Shown here: piece after piece, positions 1-8,724 of the stretch
How the letters are laid out: each line of letters starts with the position of its first letter
Position numbering within the stretch: position 1 is the stretch's first letter
Assembly: GCF_008831505.1 (NCBI RefSeq)
Contig: NZ_CP044507.1
Span: forward strand, 806,001 to 870,000
Direction: 5' to 3'
From: Chryseobacterium sp.
Lineage (GTDB): Bacteria; Bacteroidota; Bacteroidia; Flavobacteriales; Weeksellaceae
Length of the DNA stretch: 64,000 nucleotides
Made by a program: the position numbers and the translations under genes
Notes under the pieces: generated by a model
Databases searched by the model: none
What the model was told of the DNA's origin: nothing
What the model saw: only the letters and a program-made list of their open reading frames with translations

Positions 1-217
1 CGCCATTGAACCCATGGTGAATATGGGAACTGAAAAGGTGAAATTTCACGATGACGGCTGGACGGTTACTTCACTGGATATGTCGCCTTCAGCTCATTTC
101 GAGCATGATGTATGTGTCATTGGCGGTAAACCTGTATTGCTTTCTACTTACAGATACATTTACGAGGCGCTGGGCATTGTAAGTGATGAAGAGGACCCTT
201 TTACGCTGGATTTTTAA
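1..217 (+). CDS. map: Methionine aminopeptidase type I, C-terminal fragment
   Basis: The reading frame is open from base 2 and encodes the last 71 residues of a type I methionine aminopeptidase, the cytosolic metalloenzyme that removes the initiator Met from new proteins. Visible family signatures are IEPMVN, whose Glu is a metal ligand, and SAHFEH, whose Glu is the last metal ligand, followed by the usual short tail. The 5' part lies outside the window. The stop codon overlaps the start of the next gene (TAATG), so the two are probably translationally coupled. Assignment is secure from the C-terminal motifs. Confidence 0.9.
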   Translation, partial: AIEPMVNMGTEKVKFHDDGWTVTSLDMSPSAHFEHDVCVIGGKPVLLSTYRYIYEALGIVSDEEDPFTLDF

Positions 218-984
218 TGAAGAAACTTTTTAAATTTCTTCTGAACCGAATTCCCCGGCCGGTGCTTATTAATTTAAGCATTTTTTTCCGCCCGTTCATT
301 TATCTCTTTTTCAAAGGTTCCCGCTTTACCGATCCCATAGACGGAAGGTCCTACCGGAAGTTCCTGCCTTATGGCTACGGAACACAGCGCGAAAATGCTC
401 TGTCGCCGGGTACCCTGAGTCTGGAACGCCACCGTCAGATGTGGCTTTATCTGCAGAATGAGACCGATTTTTTCAGCAAAAAATATAAAGTGCTTCACAT
501 TGCGCCCGAACAGGAATTTCTTAGAAGGTTCAGAAAAATGAAAAACCTGGACTATACTTCCGCAGACCTTTTTTCGCCGATTGTGGATGTGAAGGCCGAT
601 ATTCTGGATCTTCCATTTGATGATGAAAGCTTCGATGTGGTTTTCTGTAACCATGTGCTGGAACATATTCAGGACGACAAAAAGGCCATGAGTGAGCTTT
701 ACCGTGTGCTGAAGAGCGGTGGCTGGGGAATATTGCAGGTACCGATGAAGAACTCGCTTCCGGAAACCTATGAGGATTTTTCGGTAACTGACCCTAAAGA
801 AAGACAGAGGCTTTTCGGACAGTACGACCATGTACGCTGGTATGGGATGGACTATTTTGCCCGCCTGGAAAGCGTAGGCTTCCGGGTTGATGTTAATTTC
901 TACTCCAGGACATTTTCAGAAGCCGAGCGTAAGAAATACGGACTTATGGAAAATGAAATCCTGCCCGTAGTATATAAAAAGTAG
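217..984 (+). CDS. Class I SAM-dependent methyltransferase
   Basis: A 255-aa protein with a Methyltransf_11-like core at about residues 85-180. The post-I acidic loop (DILDLPFDDESFDVVFCN), the LEHI segment and the LKSGGWGILQVPM strand are typical of small-molecule or lipid methyltransferases. The motif I position reads LHIAPEQEF rather than the usual GxGxG, a variant glycine-poor SAM loop. The substrate cannot be read from sequence. The N-terminus is basic and hydrophobic (about residues 1-30), so membrane association is possible. The start overlaps the map stop codon by one base. Confidence 0.85.
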   Translation: MKKLFKFLLNRIPRPVLINLSIFFRPFIYLFFKGSRFTDPIDGRSYRKFLPYGYGTQRENALSPGTLSLERHRQMWLYLQNETDFFSKKYKVLHIAPEQEFLRRFRKMKNLDYTSADLFSPIVDVKADILDLPFDDESFDVVFCNHVLEHIQDDKKAMSELYRVLKSGGWGILQVPMKNSLPETYEDFSVTDPKERQRLFGQYDHVRWYGMDYFARLESVGFRVDVNFYSRTFSEAERKKYGLMENEILPVVYKK

Positions 985-998
985 TCAATTGTTATCAT

Positions 999-1006
999 TA
1001 CCTTTG
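999..1006 (+). promoter_or_regulatory. Probable -7 box upstream of era
   Basis: TACCTTTG matches the Bacteroidetes -7 consensus TAnnTTTG and lies 45 bases before the era start. No clear TTG -33 element is visible at the expected distance, so this is a moderate call. Confidence 0.45.
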
Positions 1007-1050
1007 TAGTCGGGACGTTCCGTTCCGGTTAATTTTTAATTTTTGTTTGA

Positions 1051-1926
1051 ATGCATAAAGCAGGATTTGTAAATATTGTTGGCAAGCCTAATGCCGGAAA
1101 GTCTACGCTGCTCAATCAATTGATGGGCGAAAAGCTGGCCATTGTGACCCAGAAAGCGCAGACTACACGTCACCGGATATTTGGAATTTATAATGAAGAG
1201 GATCTTCAGATAGTATTTTCAGATACGCCCGGTGTACTGGATCCCAAATATGGTCTTCAGGAGAAGATGATGGATTTTGTGAAAGATTCCCTGCAGGATG
1301 CGGATGTTTTCCTCTTCATCGTGGATATTCTGGATAAATCGGAGCCCTTTGAATTTCTGGTAGAGAAACTCAATAAGATTCCTGTGCCGGTACTTATTCT
1401 CATCAATAAGATAGACCAGTCCAATCAGGAGGATCTGGAACGAATCATGGAGGAGTGGCATGAACGTATTCCCAAGGCGGAAATTCTGCCGATCTCCGCA
1501 CTCAAGGCTTTCAACACCGATGTAATTCTGCCGAAACTTAAATCGATGCTGCCGGAAAATCCACCTTATTATGACAAGGACCAGTATACCGACAAGTCTG
1601 AACGCTTTTTCGTGAATGAAGCTATCCGCGAGAAAATCCTGCTGAACTACGAAAAGGAAATCCCATATTCGGTGGAGGTGGTTACTGAAATGTTTAAGGA
1701 GAAGGAAGGTATTATCTTCATTGATTCCATTATTTATGTGGAACGTGATACGCAGAAGGGCATCATTATCGGTCACAAAGGCGAAGCCATCAAAAAAGTG
1801 GGTACAGAGGCCAGGCTGGACCTGGAAAAGTTCTTCGGCAAGAAGATTCATCTTAATCTCTTCGTGAAAGTGAAGAAGGACTGGCGTAAGAACGACCGTG
1901 ACCTGAAGAACTTTGGTTACCGCTAG
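1051..1926 (+). CDS. era: GTPase Era, ribosome assembly factor
   Basis: A 291-aa Era GTPase, which binds the 3' end of 16S rRNA and acts in 30S subunit maturation. The P-loop GKPNAGKS is at residues 11-18, DTPG (G3) near residue 58, NKID (G4) near residue 118, and the C-terminal KH RNA-binding domain carries the GHKG loop near residue 235. Length and domain order are normal for the family. The gene stands alone, between the methyltransferase and a DoxX gene. Confidence 0.97.
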   Translation: MHKAGFVNIVGKPNAGKSTLLNQLMGEKLAIVTQKAQTTRHRIFGIYNEEDLQIVFSDTPGVLDPKYGLQEKMMDFVKDSLQDADVFLFIVDILDKSEPFEFLVEKLNKIPVPVLILINKIDQSNQEDLERIMEEWHERIPKAEILPISALKAFNTDVILPKLKSMLPENPPYYDKDQYTDKSERFFVNEAIREKILLNYEKEIPYSVEVVTEMFKEKEGIIFIDSIIYVERDTQKGIIIGHKGEAIKKVGTEARLDLEKFFGKKIHLNLFVKVKKDWRKNDRDLKNFGYR

Positions 1927-1982
1927 GCGGGGTAAGGTTTAACGGGTTTTTTTCGTTACATTTGAACGTAAATTGATTTTAT

Positions 1983-2411
1983 ATGAATTATTTCGGTTCA
2001 GTAAAAGTAAACCCGCTTATTGCAGATATCGTACTTTTGGTGGTACGAATATTTATTGGTTTTGCCATGATTTCGCATGGTTTTCCTAAACTCATGCAGC
2101 TTACCTCCGGTGAGGAGGTTCAGTTTTTCAATTTTCTGGGCCTGGGCGAAAGGTTCTCACTGATCCTGGCCGTCATTGCGGAGTTTGTAGGTTCCATATT
2201 CATCATTCTGGGGCTCTTCAGCCGTCCTGCGGTTTTTCTCCTCATCATTACCATGGCCGTGGCCGGTCTTATTGTGCACAGTTCCGATCCTTTTCCCAAG
2301 CGTGAAGCCAGCCTGATCTATCTCTCGGTTTACCTGATGCTTTTTGCTTTCGGCCCCGGTAGATATTCGATAGACAGTATGCTGGAAAAGCGTCGCGACA
2401 GTAGTTGGTAG
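1983..2411 (+). CDS. DoxX family membrane protein
   Basis: A 142-aa protein with four hydrophobic segments (about residues 15-33, 57-77, 82-100 and 113-130) and the DoxX hallmarks: ISHGFPKL after the first helix, and an FxGLGE-like loop (NFLGLGERF). DoxX/DoxD-family proteins are small inner-membrane proteins, some linked to redox or thiol metabolism, but a specific role cannot be inferred here. It is followed by an AT-rich intergenic stretch and then the promoter of the satD-like gene, so it is probably monocistronic. Confidence 0.85.
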   Translation: MNYFGSVKVNPLIADIVLLVVRIFIGFAMISHGFPKLMQLTSGEEVQFFNFLGLGERFSLILAVIAEFVGSIFIILGLFSRPAVFLLIITMAVAGLIVHSSDPFPKREASLIYLSVYLMLFAFGPGRYSIDSMLEKRRDSSW

Positions 2412-2481
2412 CCCCAAGCTTATCTTTGAGTTTATAAGTGATTTTGCTTATATTGATGTTTATAAGCAAATGAATTTATAT

Positions 2482-2511
2482 TTGTCCTCTTGTATAATTA
2501 TGGTATCTTTG
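2482..2511 (+). promoter_or_regulatory. Bacteroidetes-type promoter of the satD-like gene
   Basis: TTG at 2482-2484 and TATCTTTG at 2504-2511 are separated by 19 bases, matching the flavobacterial promoter pattern. Because the -7 box ends only 5 bases before the ATG at 2517, transcription probably starts at or next to the start codon. Confidence 0.7.
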
Positions 2512-2516
2512 CACAC

Positions 2517-3125
2517 ATGAAAGCGGTTATCACCGGAGACATTATCAATTCTCAAAGTATCCCTTCCGAAACATGGCATCACGCACTGCGCGGTATTTTT
2601 GGGCCGGAAAACAGCGAAATTTGGGAAATCTACCGTGGTGATGAGTTCCAGCTTTTGTTGCCGCATGCCTCTGAATCCTTCAGCAAGGCCATTGAAATAA
2701 AATCCAGGATTAAATGCATTTCAGGATTGGATGTTCGTCTGTCTATCGGTATTGGTGACCAGGATTTCAAAGCGCCGAAAATTACACAGTCTACAGGAAG
2801 TGCCTTTGTGCATTCCGGGCGTAACTTTGAGAAAATAAAAGCGGAGAAACTGACACTCAGCATCGCTTCAGACTTTCCCGATTTTGATGAAGTAATGAAT
2901 ATTACTTTCAAATGGATGAACACCAACCTGGACAACTGGTCCTCTGTTTCGGCAGATATCGTTCAGATTTTCATAAAAGACAATAACCTGAACCAGGAGG
3001 AAGTTGCCCGCCAGCTTAATATATCCCAGTCTTCAGTAAGCCAGCGTCTGAAGCGCGCAAATTATGACCTTATAATGCAGACAGACAGGATTTTCCGCAA
3101 ACGAATTTCGGAACTTAAGGCATGA
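2517..3125 (+). CDS. SatD-family protein
   Basis: A 202-aa protein starting MKAVITGDIINS, the typical SatD-family N-terminus. The C-terminal third carries a helix-turn-helix segment (EEVARQLNISQSSVSQRLKR), suggesting nucleic-acid binding. ATG 2517 is preferred over an upstream in-frame TTG because the promoter box lies between the two. The stop overlaps the start of the next gene (ATGA), and SatD genes are often paired with a DUF3307 gene, as here. The name comes from a locus linked to acid tolerance in streptococci; its biochemical role is unknown. Confidence 0.85.
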   Translation: MKAVITGDIINSQSIPSETWHHALRGIFGPENSEIWEIYRGDEFQLLLPHASESFSKAIEIKSRIKCISGLDVRLSIGIGDQDFKAPKITQSTGSAFVHSGRNFEKIKAEKLTLSIASDFPDFDEVMNITFKWMNTNLDNWSSVSADIVQIFIKDNNLNQEEVARQLNISQSSVSQRLKRANYDLIMQTDRIFRKRISELKA

Positions 3126-3820
3126 TAATCACTCAACTCATACTGGCTCACCTCATCGGAGATTTTATCTTACAGCCTAACAAATGGGTTGCCCATAAAG
3201 AAGCAAAGAAAACCGCAAGTCCTTACCTCTATCTTCATACCCTGATCCATACAGCACTTTGCATGGTTTTCCTTTGGGATCTGGATCTCTTGTGGATCGC
3301 GGCACTTGTGGGTATAAGTCACTTCATCATTGATGCACTGAAGCTCCACCTTCAAAAGACAAATACGAAAAAGACCTGGTTCATTACCGACCAGCTGCTG
3401 CACGCACTGGTGATAGCAGGTGTGGGATTCGCCACAGATCAGTTTGATTTGAAAGTCCTTCTAAGTCCTCAGACGCTGATATTCCTTACCGGTGCGGTAT
3501 TTCTCACCACCCCCGTTTCTATCCTGATCAAGACGCTGCTCTCCGCCTGGACTCCCGTGGCAATAGAGCACAGCAAAGTACAGACGGAAAGTCTTACACA
3601 TGCCGGAAAATATATAGGTATACTGGAGCGTTTATTGGTTTTCACCTTCATTATCGTAAATCACTGGGAAGGTGTAGGTTTTATGATTGCCGCCAAATCT
3701 GTGTTCCGCTTCAGTGATCTGGCTGAAGCCAAACAGCGTAAGCTCACCGAATATGTATTGGTAGGAACCCTGCTCAGTTTTGGTATTGCAGTTATGACGG
3801 GTATTCTGGTGCGAATGTAA
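3122..3820 (+). CDS. DUF3307 membrane protein, SatD partner
   Basis: A 232-aa integral membrane protein. The N-terminus has the DUF3307 features: AHLIGDFILQPNKWV with its conserved Asp and Gln, and a hydrophobic segment with HFIIDALKLHLQ. About five to six membrane segments are visible. It overlaps the satD-like gene by four bases and is almost certainly cotranscribed and translationally coupled with it. Function is unknown. Confidence 0.85.
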   Translation: MIITQLILAHLIGDFILQPNKWVAHKEAKKTASPYLYLHTLIHTALCMVFLWDLDLLWIAALVGISHFIIDALKLHLQKTNTKKTWFITDQLLHALVIAGVGFATDQFDLKVLLSPQTLIFLTGAVFLTTPVSILIKTLLSAWTPVAIEHSKVQTESLTHAGKYIGILERLLVFTFIIVNHWEGVGFMIAAKSVFRFSDLAEAKQRKLTEYVLVGTLLSFGIAVMTGILVRM

Positions 3821-3859
3821 AAAGAAAGATAAGTTGAATTAATAAAGAGTAAAAGAAAG

Positions 3860-4579
3860 ATGACTAAAGGAGCAATGTTATACGAAGGAAAAGCCAAGCA
3901 GGTTTTTGCCACCGACCATCCGGAGCAGGTAGTCGTGAGGTTTAAGGACGATGCTACAGCTTTTAATGCCCAGAAACGCGGAAATGTGGACCTGAAGGGC
4001 GAAATGAACAATGCCATTACAACCCTGATCTTTGAATATCTGAATGAAAGAGGGATTAAAACCCACTTCATAAAGAAACTGGACGAAAGGGAGCAGCTTG
4101 TTGTAAAGGTAGATATCATCCCCCTGGAAATGGTGGTCAGAAACTATTCTGCGGGAAGCATGGCGCAGCGCCTGGGTGTGGAAGAAGGCATCAAGTCTCC
4201 GGTAACCATATTTGATATCTGCTATAAGAAAGACGAGCTGGGAGATCCGCTCATCAATGATCACCACGCAGTGTTCCTGGGAGCGGCGACATACGAGGAG
4301 CTTAAAGATATGTACAGTCTTACGGCGCGCATCAATGAAATCCTGAAAGAACTTTTTGACAAAATGAACATCATCCTTGTTGATTTTAAGATTGAACTTG
4401 GGAAAACCGCAGACGGAAGCATTATCCTGGCTGACGAGATTTCACCTGATACCTGCAGGCTGTGGGATAAGGACACCATGAAGAAACTGGACAAAGACCG
4501 TTTCCGCCGTGACTTGGGCGAGGTGACCGAAGCGTACGTAGAAATTTATGAACGACTGAAAAAAGTGCTGGATAAATAA
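3860..4579 (+). CDS. purC: Phosphoribosylaminoimidazole-succinocarboxamide synthase
   Basis: A 239-aa SAICAR synthetase that joins CAIR and aspartate with ATP in de novo purine synthesis. Hallmarks are YEGKAKQVF near the N-terminus, the VRNYSAGS substrate loop and [12 protein letters not shown] near the C-terminus. Length is the compact bacterial size. It lies 14 bases upstream of purF, forming a two-gene purine unit. Confidence 0.97.
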   Translation: MTKGAMLYEGKAKQVFATDHPEQVVVRFKDDATAFNAQKRGNVDLKGEMNNAITTLIFEYLNERGIKTHFIKKLDEREQLVVKVDIIPLEMVVRNYSAGSMAQRLGVEEGIKSPVTIFDICYKKDELGDPLINDHHAVFLGAATYEELKDMYSLTARINEILKELFDKMNIILVDFKIELGKTADGSIILADEISPDTCRLWDKDTMKKLDKDRFRRDLGEVTEAYVEIYERLKKVLDK

Positions 4580-4593
4580 TCCGGCTTATAAAA

Positions 4594-6084
4594 ATGACAC
4601 AGTTACAACAGTTTAAGGAAGATTATTTAGCGCAGTTTAAGGAAAGGACCTACGGCAGGAACCTTTTGAAGGCCGAAGATCCTTTTGATGCGCCATCAGA
4701 AGAGTGTGGTATTTTCGGCATCTATTCAGATACCGACCTGGATACCTTCTCGCTGTCCCAGTTTGGGCTGTTTGCCCTGCAGCACCGCGGACAGGAAGCC
4801 TGCGGTATCTCCGTAATGAAAGACGGCAAGATTGTAAACATCAAGGACGAAGGTCTTGTACTGGATGTGTACAAAGAAATCCGCGATCCGGAAATGTTTA
4901 TGGGCAATGCGGCAATCGGTCATAACCGCTATACAACTGCCGGCGACAAGAAAAAATACAATTACCAGCCGTTTTTCGCCAAGAATGAATACGACCAGAT
5001 CGTACTGTCTATTGCTCACAACGGAAACCTTACCAATGCGATTACCCTCAAGAAGGAACTGGAGGCGGAAGGGGTGGTTTTCCGTGCTACATCGGATTCA
5101 GAAGTTATTCTGAGGCTGATCCAAAAAAACCTGGATTTGGGTCTTCGCGGTGCCATAAAAGCCACCATGGAAAAAATTGAAGGTGCCTACTCCGTGGTAG
5201 GAATGACACGTAATAAATTTTTCGCTTTCCGCGATTTCAATGGGATCCGTCCGCTGGTTTTGGGTGCGATAGACGAAAAAACTTTCGTGGCGGCCTCAGA
5301 ATCAGTGGCTCTTGATGCCGTAGGTGCACAGTATGTGCGTGACATCCTGCCGGGTGAGATTGTTTATACAAGTGAGAACGAAACCGGTTTGAAATCCTTT
5401 CTTGTGAAGGAAAACTGCGAAAACAGAATTTGTGCCTTTGAATATATTTATTTTGCCAGACCCGACTCCCTGCTGGAGAACATCAATGTTCATGAAATCC
5501 GTGAACGCTCCGGTGAGAAAATCTGGGAGCAGGCACCTGTAGAGGCAGATATCGTTATTGGCGTGCCGGACTCAGGAGTTCCGGCGGCTATCGGTTTTTC
5601 CAAAGCGTCGGGAATACCTTTCCGTCCTGTACTGATTAAGAACAGGTATATTGGCCGCAGCTTTATTGTGCCTACACAGGAAATGCGCGAAAGGATCGTA
5701 AACCTGAAACTGAATCCGATCATTTCCGAAATCAGGGGCAAGAGGGTAGTGATCATTGACGATTCCATAGTACGTGGCACTACTTCCAAGCGTCTCGTAA
5801 AGATTATGAAAGATGCCGGTGTAAAGGAAATCCACTTCAGAAGTGTTTCGCCACCTATTATAGCACCCTGCTATCTTGGAATTGACACACCGTCCAAAGA
5901 CGATCTTATTTCGGCGAACATGACCAAGGACGAGCTGCGTGATTATCTGGGTGTGGATTCACTGGAGTTCCTGAGTATGGAAAATCTGAAAATACTTTTA
6001 GGCAGTACCAATCACTGTTTTGGCTGCTTTACAGAAGTATATCCTGTGCCGCCCGGACCAAGTTCCGATTACACTGACGAATAA
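4594..6084 (+). CDS. purF: Amidophosphoribosyltransferase
   Basis: A 496-aa glutamine PRPP amidotransferase, the first committed step of purine synthesis. The N-terminal nucleophile is Cys38 in EECGIFG, so a 37-residue propeptide must be removed to expose it. The PRPP loop reads VVIIDDSIVRGTT. Cysteines in NRICAFEYIY, APCYLGID and the NHCFGCF segment match the positions that hold the 4Fe-4S cluster in the Bacillus-type enzyme. It follows purC closely and ends at a strong bidirectional terminator. The propeptide is longer than the 11 residues known for the Bacillus enzyme. Confidence 0.97.
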   Translation: MTQLQQFKEDYLAQFKERTYGRNLLKAEDPFDAPSEECGIFGIYSDTDLDTFSLSQFGLFALQHRGQEACGISVMKDGKIVNIKDEGLVLDVYKEIRDPEMFMGNAAIGHNRYTTAGDKKKYNYQPFFAKNEYDQIVLSIAHNGNLTNAITLKKELEAEGVVFRATSDSEVILRLIQKNLDLGLRGAIKATMEKIEGAYSVVGMTRNKFFAFRDFNGIRPLVLGAIDEKTFVAASESVALDAVGAQYVRDILPGEIVYTSENETGLKSFLVKENCENRICAFEYIYFARPDSLLENINVHEIRERSGEKIWEQAPVEADIVIGVPDSGVPAAIGFSKASGIPFRPVLIKNRYIGRSFIVPTQEMRERIVNLKLNPIISEIRGKRVVIIDDSIVRGTTSKRLVKIMKDAGVKEIHFRSVSPPIIAPCYLGIDTPSKDDLISANMTKDELRDYLGVDSLEFLSMENLKILLGSTNHCFGCFTEVYPVPPGPSSDYTDE

Positions 6085-6089
6085 TAAAA

Positions 6090-6115
6090 AAAGGTTGAGA
6101 ATTTTCTCAACCTTT
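6090..6115. terminator. Bidirectional terminator between purF and the barrel gene
   Basis: An 11-bp perfect stem (AAAGGTTGAGA / TCTCAACCTTT) with a 4-base loop has an A-run on its left and a T-rich run on its right. It can stop transcription of purF from the left and of the minus-strand outer-membrane gene from the right. Confidence 0.85.
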
Positions 6116-6134
6116 CTTTATTTATGTGGTGTGC

Positions 6135-6758
6135 TTAGAATTTATAAGCTAAACCAGCCTGGAATACGTTGTTCTTAACAGCGTCACCTGAGTTCTGGCC
6201 ATCTTTGTAGATGTCTGTAAAACCGGCTACATATCTTGCAGTAATTCCGATGTTTGGCGTAAAGAAGTAACCGGCTCCGATACCAGCTCCAAAGTTAAAT
6301 CCGTTCAGACTGTCCTTATAGTTATCAGATTCTGCTAAAGTCTCACCAGTAGTTTCGTTCTTGGCTTTATCTTTTGCTGATACCAAAAGTCCGAATTCAG
6401 GTCCTGCTTCCAAGTAAAAAGACGGTGTAACGTTGTACTGCAGCATCACAGGAAGTGCTACATAATCAAGATGCGTAGCTCCTGAATATCTCATTTCATC
6501 ACTTACTGGTGTTGAGGGAACCGTATAATCGTACTTCTCACCATACTGTGTATAGATAAGTTCCGGCTGGATAGAAAAATCAGCTGAAATTGGCGCATTC
6601 ATAAAAAGACCTGCGTTAAATCCAATTTTTGATCCCTGATCGCTTAAGTTTGCATCTTTAGATAATGAAGATACGTTCATACCTGCTTTAACACCAAACT
6701 GCTGTGCAAATGTAAGTGTACTCACTGCTACGGCTGCACTTAAAAATAACTTTTTCAT
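6135..6758 (-). CDS. Outer-membrane beta-barrel protein (PorT-like fold)
   Basis: A 207-aa protein with a clear signal peptide (MKKLFLSAAVAVSTLTFAQ, cleavage before QFGVKAG). Alternating amphipathic strands follow: FGVKAGMNVS, KIGFNAGLF, FYLEAGPEFGLL, GFNFGAGIGAGYFF and the final VFQAGLAYKF ending in an aromatic residue. This is the pattern of the small outer-membrane barrel family (OMP_b-brl_2) common in Bacteroidetes. Ligand or partner is unknown. It is monocistronic between a promoter at 6801-6808 and the terminator shared with purF. Confidence 0.85.
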   Translation of the reverse strand: MKKLFLSAAVAVSTLTFAQQFGVKAGMNVSSLSKDANLSDQGSKIGFNAGLFMNAPISADFSIQPELIYTQYGEKYDYTVPSTPVSDEMRYSGATHLDYVALPVMLQYNVTPSFYLEAGPEFGLLVSAKDKAKNETTGETLAESDNYKDSLNGFNFGAGIGAGYFFTPNIGITARYVAGFTDIYKDGQNSGDAVKNNVFQAGLAYKF

Positions 6759-7085
6759 AACTTTTAATTTTAATTGTCTTAATTTTTCTTAATTTTTTGC
6801 CAAATTTATAATAGTGTTTGTTTCTGTTTGGGTTCACGTTATACAATTAACGCCATTGCTTATACAATTATCACAAACACCCATTATAACTGGACTTGTT
6901 GTTAGTTGTTCACGGTAACCAAGTACACAAACCGTGTGCCAAAACCGAAACAGTAACTGTTAAATTAAACAATAGTTTAAAAATTATAAAATATAAGTGC
7001 TTACAAATCAGAATATTATGCTTGCTGCGCGCGCCGTATTTTTATAATATCACTCGGTTGTAAAATCTTATAAAATGGAGAAAAA
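6759..7085. other. Intergenic region between aroB and the barrel gene
   Basis: This 327-base, AT-rich gap holds the promoter of the barrel gene near its left end. I see no ORF of significant length, no RNA gene and no clear hairpin terminator for aroB. Confidence 0.6.
6801..6808 (-). promoter_or_regulatory. Probable -7 box of the barrel gene
   Basis: Read on the minus strand this is TAAATTTG, a match to TAnnTTTG, 43 bases before the ATG. No convincing -33 TTG is seen. Confidence 0.45.
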
Positions 7086-8126
7086 TCAGGACAAATTTTG
7101 ATAATAATGCAACGCATTGTAAATATTTTCCTCACTAACATTGTGGTTAAATCCGCAGGCTCCGATTCCAGTGAGCAGGGAAAAATTAATCTGCCCGCCG
7201 GAGTTCTTTTTATCAGATTTCATAAGTTGCGGCAGTGTTTGTAAGGCAGACTGCTCAATCTCAATTTGCGGGAAGAACCTCTGTATATTACGGATGACCG
7301 TTTCCGCCTCGTCGTGGGTAATCAATCCCTCAAGGGCCGAGAGGTAAGTTTCGCATATCATTCCCATCGCTACCGCTTCACCATGGAGGATGGGTTTTCC
7401 GCCGGCAAGAAAACTGCTTTCTACCGCGTGACCTATTGTATGCCCGTAATTGAGGGTTTTTCTGATGTTCTTCTCGTGAAAATCGGCTTTTACGATCTCT
7501 CTCTTGATTTCACACGACCGTTTGATGTGGGGAAGGAGCATATCTGCGTTTAATTCTGGTAAAGAAGTCAAGTTACTCCAATGATGCCTGTCGGCAATAA
7601 GACCGTGTTTCAGCATCTCAGCAAATCCACTTCTCAGCTGTTCGAAGGGTAAGGTTCTCAGGAAATCCGGGTTAATCAGTGTAAGTTTTGGTTCCGCGAA
7701 AGTCCCGATGATGTTTTTGATGAATCCGTGGTCTATGCCGGTTTTGCCCCCAATTGAAGCATCACACATGCCCAGGAGGGTAGTGGGAATGTTGATGAAA
7801 GGGATCCCGCGTTTGTAGGTTGAAGCTAAAAAGCCACCCAGATCTGTGATGACGCCGCCGCCCAGATTGATCAGTACGGCGTTACGGTCGGCTTCAAATT
7901 CTGCCAGGATCTCCCAAAGCTGTGCAGCAGTATTCAGCGTTTTCATTTCTTCGCCGGGTTCTATCTCAAGGATCTCGTAAGGAACTTTGGTTTCCAGACT
8001 CCCCAGCAGGGTGGGCAGGCAGTACTCATGCGTATTTTCATCAACCAAAATAAATAGTTTGGAGGGCTGCAGTTCCTGGAGTGTAGAATTGAGTTGTGAG
8101 AAGTCAGTATCAGCGAAGGTGAACAT
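7086..8126 (-). CDS. aroB: 3-Dehydroquinate synthase
   Basis: A 346-aa AroB, the NAD- and zinc-dependent cyclase that makes 3-dehydroquinate in the shikimate pathway. Hallmarks: the GGGVITDLGGF nucleotide motif, the PTTLLGMCDASIGGKTGID segment, and zinc/active-site residues in LNYGHTIGHAVES and LHGEAVAMGM. Length is normal. It lies next to a repeat-rich gene-free block, and no partner gene is adjacent on the same strand within 300 bases. Confidence 0.96.
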   Translation of the reverse strand: MFTFADTDFSQLNSTLQELQPSKLFILVDENTHEYCLPTLLGSLETKVPYEILEIEPGEEMKTLNTAAQLWEILAEFEADRNAVLINLGGGVITDLGGFLASTYKRGIPFINIPTTLLGMCDASIGGKTGIDHGFIKNIIGTFAEPKLTLINPDFLRTLPFEQLRSGFAEMLKHGLIADRHHWSNLTSLPELNADMLLPHIKRSCEIKREIVKADFHEKNIRKTLNYGHTIGHAVESSFLAGGKPILHGEAVAMGMICETYLSALEGLITHDEAETVIRNIQRFFPQIEIEQSALQTLPQLMKSDKKNSGGQINFSLLTGIGACGFNHNVSEENIYNALHYYQNLS

Positions 8127-8154
8127 CTTTTTTTGGCAAATTTAGGGATTAGAG

Positions 8155-8592
8155 TCTAGATGTGAGACGTTATATTTCAGATGTTAGATATCAGATGTTA
8201 GATTTCAGATTTCAGATTTCAGATTGAAGATAAAAGGCAAAAGTAAAAAGTAAAAAGTTTGGAAGAAGGAGCCAAGAAAAAAGATAGGACCCAGGAGATT
8301 TTCTGCGGCTTTCATTGTGGTCCTTGTGAAAGACTTTGTGAACTTAGTGGTAAGATGAAAGCTGAAAGCAGGGAGCTTAAAGCATAGTGCGTATAGCCAG
8401 AAAAATGGCCAAAATAAAAAGTAAAAAGTTTGGAAGAAAGAGGAAAGATAAAAGATAGCGCTGCGGAGATTTTCTGCGGCTTTCTTTGTGTTCCTTGAAA
8501 AAGACTTTGTGAACTTTGTGGTAAGATGAAAGTTGAAGGTTGAAAGTTGAAAGTTGAAAGATGAAAGCTGAGAGCAGAGAGCTGAATGCAGA
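8155..8592. repeat. Heptamer-repeat block with a duplicated 116-bp unit
   Basis: The 598-base gap between aroB and the pseudouridine synthase gene is built of period-7 repeats. One array at 8155-8231 has 11 heptamers of the type TTCAGAT/GTTAGAT. A 116-bp unit at 8245-8360 is repeated in direct, ungapped register at 8416-8531 (offset 171). Each copy begins with AAAAGTA-type heptamers and runs into TTGAAAG-type heptamers (about 4 after the first copy, about 9 after the second, 8526-8588). Overlapping minus-strand ORFs rich in Phe, Ser and Leu are by-products of the period and are not credible genes. Confidence 0.8.
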
Positions 8593-8698
8593 ACCATACC
8601 CGCTCCCTAACACCTGCCTCTCCATTAACCAATGACCAACCACCACCCACCAATCACCAGTCACCACCCACTAGCAATCACCTCAACCCAAAAAACCG

Positions 8699-8706
8699 TA
8701 TCTTTG
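8699..8706 (+). promoter_or_regulatory. Probable -7 box of the pseudouridine synthase gene
   Basis: TATCTTTG matches TAnnTTTG, 18 bases before the ATG at 8725. It lies inside the longer possible N-terminal extension and so decides against that extension. Confidence 0.55.
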
Positions 8707-8724
8707 CCTAAATTTTTTAGTAAT

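Noticed and set aside
8155-8592. Possible CRISPR array
   Set aside because: Repeats are tandem heptamers without unique spacers of constant length, and no cas genes are near.
8205-8667. Overlapping Phe/Ser/Leu-rich ORFs of 96-130 codons on the minus strand
   Set aside because: They arise from heptamer repeats and a duplicated unit read in several frames; composition is repetitive and no start signal or family supports them.
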